From: Clostridiaceae bacterium
Lineage (GTDB): Bacteria > Bacillota > Clostridia > Acetivibrionales > DUMB01
Direction: 5' to 3'
Assembly: GCA_012840535.1 (NCBI GenBank)
Contig: DULF01000171.1
Span: 1-34,555 of the forward strand
DNA: 34,555 nucleotides
The position numbers and the translations under genes were made by a program. Shown piece after piece: positions 31,886 through 34,555 of the stretch. How positions within the stretch are numbered: the stretch's first letter is position 1; each line of letters begins with the position of its first letter. Under the pieces are notes generated by a model. That model did not search any database. It saw only the letters and a program-made list of their open reading frames with translations, and was not told the origin of the DNA.

Positions 31886-32845
31886 ATGAAAATAGTAGTT
31901 TTGGATGGATACACATTAAATCCCGGGGATTTATCATGGGAGAATCTGAACAAGTTGGGGGATGTAACGATTTACGAGCATACTCCTTTTGAAATGACGG
32001 TAGAACGTGCAAAGGGCGCAGAGATAGTGCTAACAAACAAGACTCCGCTGGGTGAAAATGAATTAAACCAGTTACCGGAATTAAAGTATATTGGTGTTCT
32101 GGCTACAGGTTATAATGTTGTGGATGTAGAAACTGCCAAGAAAAAAGGTATTATTGTGACCAACATACCAACCTATGGAACAAAATCTGTTGCACAGATG
32201 ACTTTTGCGCTTCTGTTGGAAATGACGCAACATGTACAGCATCATAGCGATGCAGTACATAATGGAGAATGGACGAATTGCAGGGATTTCTGCTTTTGGA
32301 AATATCCCTTGATTGAGCTGGATGGTAAAACAATGGGGATTATAGGTTTTGGACGCATTGGACAGGCCGTAGCGGATATTGCTTCAGCCTTTGGTATGAA
32401 GGTTCTGGGCTACGACATATATAGAAGCGATCAATCCAACAGGAAGAATTTTAAGTGGGCAGAGTTGGATGAGCTTCTTTCAGAATCCGACGTTGTAAGC
32501 CTTCATTGTCCTCTGTTTCCTGAAACTAAAGGAATAATTAATGCAGAGAATCTCAGGAAAATGAAAAAAACTGCTTTTTTGATTAATACAGCAAGAGGTC
32601 AACTTGTAATAGATGAAGACCTGGCGGATGCCTTGAATAAGGGACTGATTGCGGGGGCAGCTTTAGATGTTCTGTCCGTTGAGCCGCCTAAGGCGGATAA
32701 TCCCTTGTTGTCCGCTAAGAATTGCATTATTACTCCTCATATATCCTGGGCTACAAAGGAAGCAAGGGCAAGGCTTATGGATATTGCAGTTGATAATATC
32801 GTTATGTTTTTGAAGGGAAGCCCGGTAAATGTAGTGAATAAATAA
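31886..32845 (+). CDS. D-2-hydroxyacid dehydrogenase (glycerate dehydrogenase-like)
   Basis: The 319-residue enzyme belongs to the NAD-dependent D-isomer 2-hydroxyacid dehydrogenases. The nucleotide fold has GFGRIG (154-159) and Asp177 after the second strand (GYDIYR), which suggests NAD over NADP. The catalytic set is Arg237 in NTARGQLV, Glu266 in LSVEPP and His285 in TPHISW. The N-terminal substrate domain contains VLATGYNVVDV and TYGTKSVAQMTFALLLEM. The sequence looks closest to glycerate/hydroxypyruvate reductases, but the substrate cannot be fixed. AAGGAGGGG precedes the ATG. It is co-transcribed with the isomerase-like gene and followed by a terminator. Confidence 0.93.
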   Translation: MKIVVLDGYTLNPGDLSWENLNKLGDVTIYEHTPFEMTVERAKGAEIVLTNKTPLGENELNQLPELKYIGVLATGYNVVDVETAKKKGIIVTNIPTYGTKSVAQMTFALLLEMTQHVQHHSDAVHNGEWTNCRDFCFWKYPLIELDGKTMGIIGFGRIGQAVADIASAFGMKVLGYDIYRSDQSNRKNFKWAELDELLSESDVVSLHCPLFPETKGIINAENLRKMKKTAFLINTARGQLVIDEDLADALNKGLIAGAALDVLSVEPPKADNPLLSAKNCIITPHISWATKEARARLMDIAVDNIVMFLKGSPVNVVNK

Positions 32846-32925
32846 GTAGACCATAAAAAGCAGAGTGCACTGAATCCTGACTTTGATATCAGACATTAAT
32901 AAACGGTGCTAATTGGTAATATATG

Positions 32926-32956
32926 AAAGGCTATTGCAGCAATGCAGTAGCCTTTT
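32926..32956 (+). terminator. Terminator hairpin after the dehydrogenase gene
   Basis: Bases 32926-32938 pair with 32943-32955 over 13 base pairs (one G-U) around a GCAA tetraloop of the stable GNRA type. The 3' arm ends in TTTT. A tail of TTTTATGTATT follows, so termination is likely although the T-tract is short. Confidence 0.72.
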
Positions 32957-33007
32957 ATGTATTCATGTAATATATTAGGGAGATTGAGTATTAAAGAGTG
33001 TGTATTT

Positions 33008-33032
33008 TTGCAAAAATCGTTGATTTTTACAA
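33008..33032. promoter_or_regulatory. Operator-like inverted repeat upstream of the ABC binding protein
   Basis: TTGCAAAAATC (33008-33018) and GATTTTTACAA (33022-33032) are inverted copies with a single mismatch around GTT. A 25-base near-perfect palindrome suits a dimeric repressor or activator. It lies ~150 bases before the start at 33184. The regulator is unknown. Confidence 0.45.
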
Positions 33033-33183
33033 AGGTTTTATACAAGAAAAACAATTTTACCATAATTTTATGTGAATTGATTAGTGAATAATCCACAAAA
33101 ATGTTGGTAAGATTGCTTATTTTTTTATTGCCCCTTTTGTAGAATGAGAGTGCAAAAAAATAAAATGTAAGGAGGCTGTTTAA

Positions 33184-34548
33184 ATGAAAATGAAGAAGTA
33201 TCTGAGCATTTTGCTGGCATTGCTGCTGGTAGCGACAATTTTTGCAGGCTGTGGAAGTTCGACAAAAGATTCAAAAGACTCATCAAATCAGCCTGGCCAG
33301 TCTCAGACTGAGCAGACTGGTGAGAGCACTGAAGAAGCAAAGAAGGACATCCCCAAGAATCTCAAGATGGCAACCTATTACAACATGGGGGACAAGAATG
33401 ACGCGCGTGCAGTTGCTCTTGAGGAAATAGTGCAGGATTTCACACAGAAAACAGGCATAAAAGTTGAGTATGAGTCAATACCATGGGACCAGATTGAATC
33501 CAAGCTTGTAATAACCAACCAGGCTGGAAATCCTGTTGATATTTCCTGGGCATCTTCACAGAAGCTGGCATCTGTTATGAATGCAGGGGCATTGCTTCCA
33601 CTTGATGATTATGTAAAGGAAACGTATACCCAGGAAGAGCTGGATGACTTCCTGCCGGTAGAAAAGATGGCCACAACTTACGCACTGGACGGAAAGAAGT
33701 ATATGTTCCTTGCGACAGTGCACGGCCGTCTGTTGTGGTATAACAAGGACTTAGTACCTGAGCCTCCGAAGAATCTTGAAGAAATGATAGAAATAGGCAA
33801 GAAAATAACCAACAAGGAAAAAGGGATATATGGACTTGGGTTTAACGGGACCAAGCATTATGGTACGCCGGAAGTTTCCATAGCTCCGTATTTGTGGGAG
33901 TTAGGGGGCAAGATGGCCAACAGTGACGGATCGGCTGCATGGAACAGCCCTGAAGTAGCGCAAGCGGTAAGGATATTTGGAGATTTTGTGCATAAGCATG
34001 GTATTTCACCTGAGAGTGTATTTACGGGAAGTTTTGACGATACACGTGAAGCATTCAAAAACGGAAAGCTTGGTATGCTTCTGGACGGGACATACTTCCT
34101 GCCGAGGTTAAAAGGCAACAAGCTGCTTGAGGAAGGTAAGGTAGGAGTAACATATATTCCTGGTATAAATGGTCCGGCGCCTCACTTTGTAAACGGATGG
34201 GCGCTTTGCATACCTTCGAAATCCAAGAATCCGGATGGAGCATGGGAATTCATAAAGTTCTTTGAGTCAACAGAAAACCAGATCAAGTACTCAAAGGTAG
34301 AAGGAGGAGCGCCGGTACGCAAGTCGGCATGGAAGGATCCTGCATTCTCATCGGAAATGTTTGCATTGTTCCTTGACAATCTTGAGAAGCACGGAAGGCC
34401 GACGGACCCGTTTGTATATTATCAGGAAGGACTTGAAAGCCTTATAACAGCAGCGATGGGATACTTCCTTGATCCGAATGCGGATGTAGAGAAGCTGTTG
34501 GATGAAAGTGCGAAAGCATTTAACGAAAAATACGGATACAGCAAATAA
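33184..34548 (+). CDS. ABC transporter solute-binding lipoprotein (sugar type, family 1)
   Basis: The 454-residue product starts with a lipoprotein signal (MKMKKYLSILLALLLVATIF, then AGC), so Cys23 would be lipidated after cleavage. A Ser/Thr/Gln-rich linker follows to ~55. The rest fits family 1 extracellular binding proteins for sugars: VEYESIPWDQIESKLV, LWYNKDLVPEPPKNLEEMIE, AFKNGKLGMLLDGTY and NPDGAWEFIKFFESTENQIK. The protein would deliver an oligosaccharide or sugar to membrane permeases, presumably encoded just past the window end. AAGGAGG precedes the ATG. Together with the AraC, isomerase and dehydrogenase genes it suggests a sugar-uptake and catabolism unit. Confidence 0.94.
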   Translation: MKMKKYLSILLALLLVATIFAGCGSSTKDSKDSSNQPGQSQTEQTGESTEEAKKDIPKNLKMATYYNMGDKNDARAVALEEIVQDFTQKTGIKVEYESIPWDQIESKLVITNQAGNPVDISWASSQKLASVMNAGALLPLDDYVKETYTQEELDDFLPVEKMATTYALDGKKYMFLATVHGRLLWYNKDLVPEPPKNLEEMIEIGKKITNKEKGIYGLGFNGTKHYGTPEVSIAPYLWELGGKMANSDGSAAWNSPEVAQAVRIFGDFVHKHGISPESVFTGSFDDTREAFKNGKLGMLLDGTYFLPRLKGNKLLEEGKVGVTYIPGINGPAPHFVNGWALCIPSKSKNPDGAWEFIKFFESTENQIKYSKVEGGAPVRKSAWKDPAFSSEMFALFLDNLEKHGRPTDPFVYYQEGLESLITAAMGYFLDPNADVEKLLDESAKAFNEKYGYSK

Positions 34549-34555
34549 TCAATAA

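Larger units (their letters stand above)
32846..33183. other. Intergenic region before the ABC binding protein
   Basis: This 338-base AT-rich spacer holds the terminator of the dehydrogenase unit (32926-32956) and an operator-like inverted repeat (33008-33032). I find no convincing -35/-10 pair and no gene. The binding-protein ribosome site AAGGAGG lies near its end. Confidence 0.6.

Noticed and set aside
1-34555. tRNA, rRNA or CRISPR arrays
   Set aside because: No cloverleaf-like or rRNA-like stretches and no regularly spaced long repeats were seen on either strand by eye.

Overview
The window looks like an AT-rich chromosome segment of a motile, spore-forming-type clostridium (Bacillota, class Clostridia; an Acetivibrio/Ruminiclostridium-like lineage would fit, but the genus is my inference). 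The evidence is the Bacillus/Clostridium order of the late flagellar genes (flgK-flgL-DUF6470-fliW-csrA-flagellin-flaG-fliD-fliS-flgN), GGAGG-type ribosome sites, sigma-D and sigma-A promoters, and the families present.

Layout. (1) 1-10080, + strand: late flagellar genes. The C-terminal end of one FlgK is followed by a complete second FlgK, FlgL, a DUF6470 protein, FliW and CsrA, then a flagellin with its own sigma-D promoter and a structured leader, then an unnamed small protein, FlaG, FliD, FliS and a FlgN-like chaperone, with a second sigma-D promoter before flaG. (2) 10134-11084, - strand: a membrane-anchored alpha/beta hydrolase with its own promoter. (3) 11417-18540, + strand: a Tad/Flp pilus-type operon. 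It opens with a protein kinase fused to a TadZ/CpaE-like ATPase-fold domain, followed by TadA, TadB, TadC, a Flp-like prepilin, two TadE-like proteins, a CpaB-like SAF protein and a YdbC/PC4 single-strand DNA-binding protein. (4) 18750-22765: an AraC regulator, then leuC-leuD-leuB of leucine synthesis. (5) 22912-24461: a receiver/GGDEF-like protein that appears to have lost both active sites, and a divergently transcribed LexA-like repressor that appears unable to cleave itself. (6) 24719-29778: a cyanophycin locus with isoaspartyl dipeptidase, a small membrane protein, cyanophycinase and cyanophycin synthetase. (7) 29924-34548: a sugar-utilisation region with an AraC regulator, a divergent TIM-barrel isomerase/epimerase, a 2-hydroxyacid dehydrogenase, and the solute-binding lipoprotein of an ABC importer, which probably continues past the window.

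How the parts work together. FliW and CsrA, encoded in overlapping frames, probably control the next gene, flagellin. Its leader folds into three hairpins with GGA in their loops, the last holding the ribosome-binding site. FliS, FlaG, FliD and FlgN serve filament export and capping. The Tad genes supply the motor and platform for a pilus or secretion machine, with a kinase domain built into the TadZ-like subunit. The cyanophycin genes cover synthesis, depolymerisation and dipeptide hydrolysis, so the cell could store and recover nitrogen as Asp-Arg polymer.

Most worth a second look: the kinase-TadZ fusion at the head of the Tad operon, the three-hairpin flagellin leader, the non-cleavable LexA-like regulator facing the cyanophycin operon, the apparent one-base defect at the start of tadC, and the GC-rich, LysM-like first ~70 bases.
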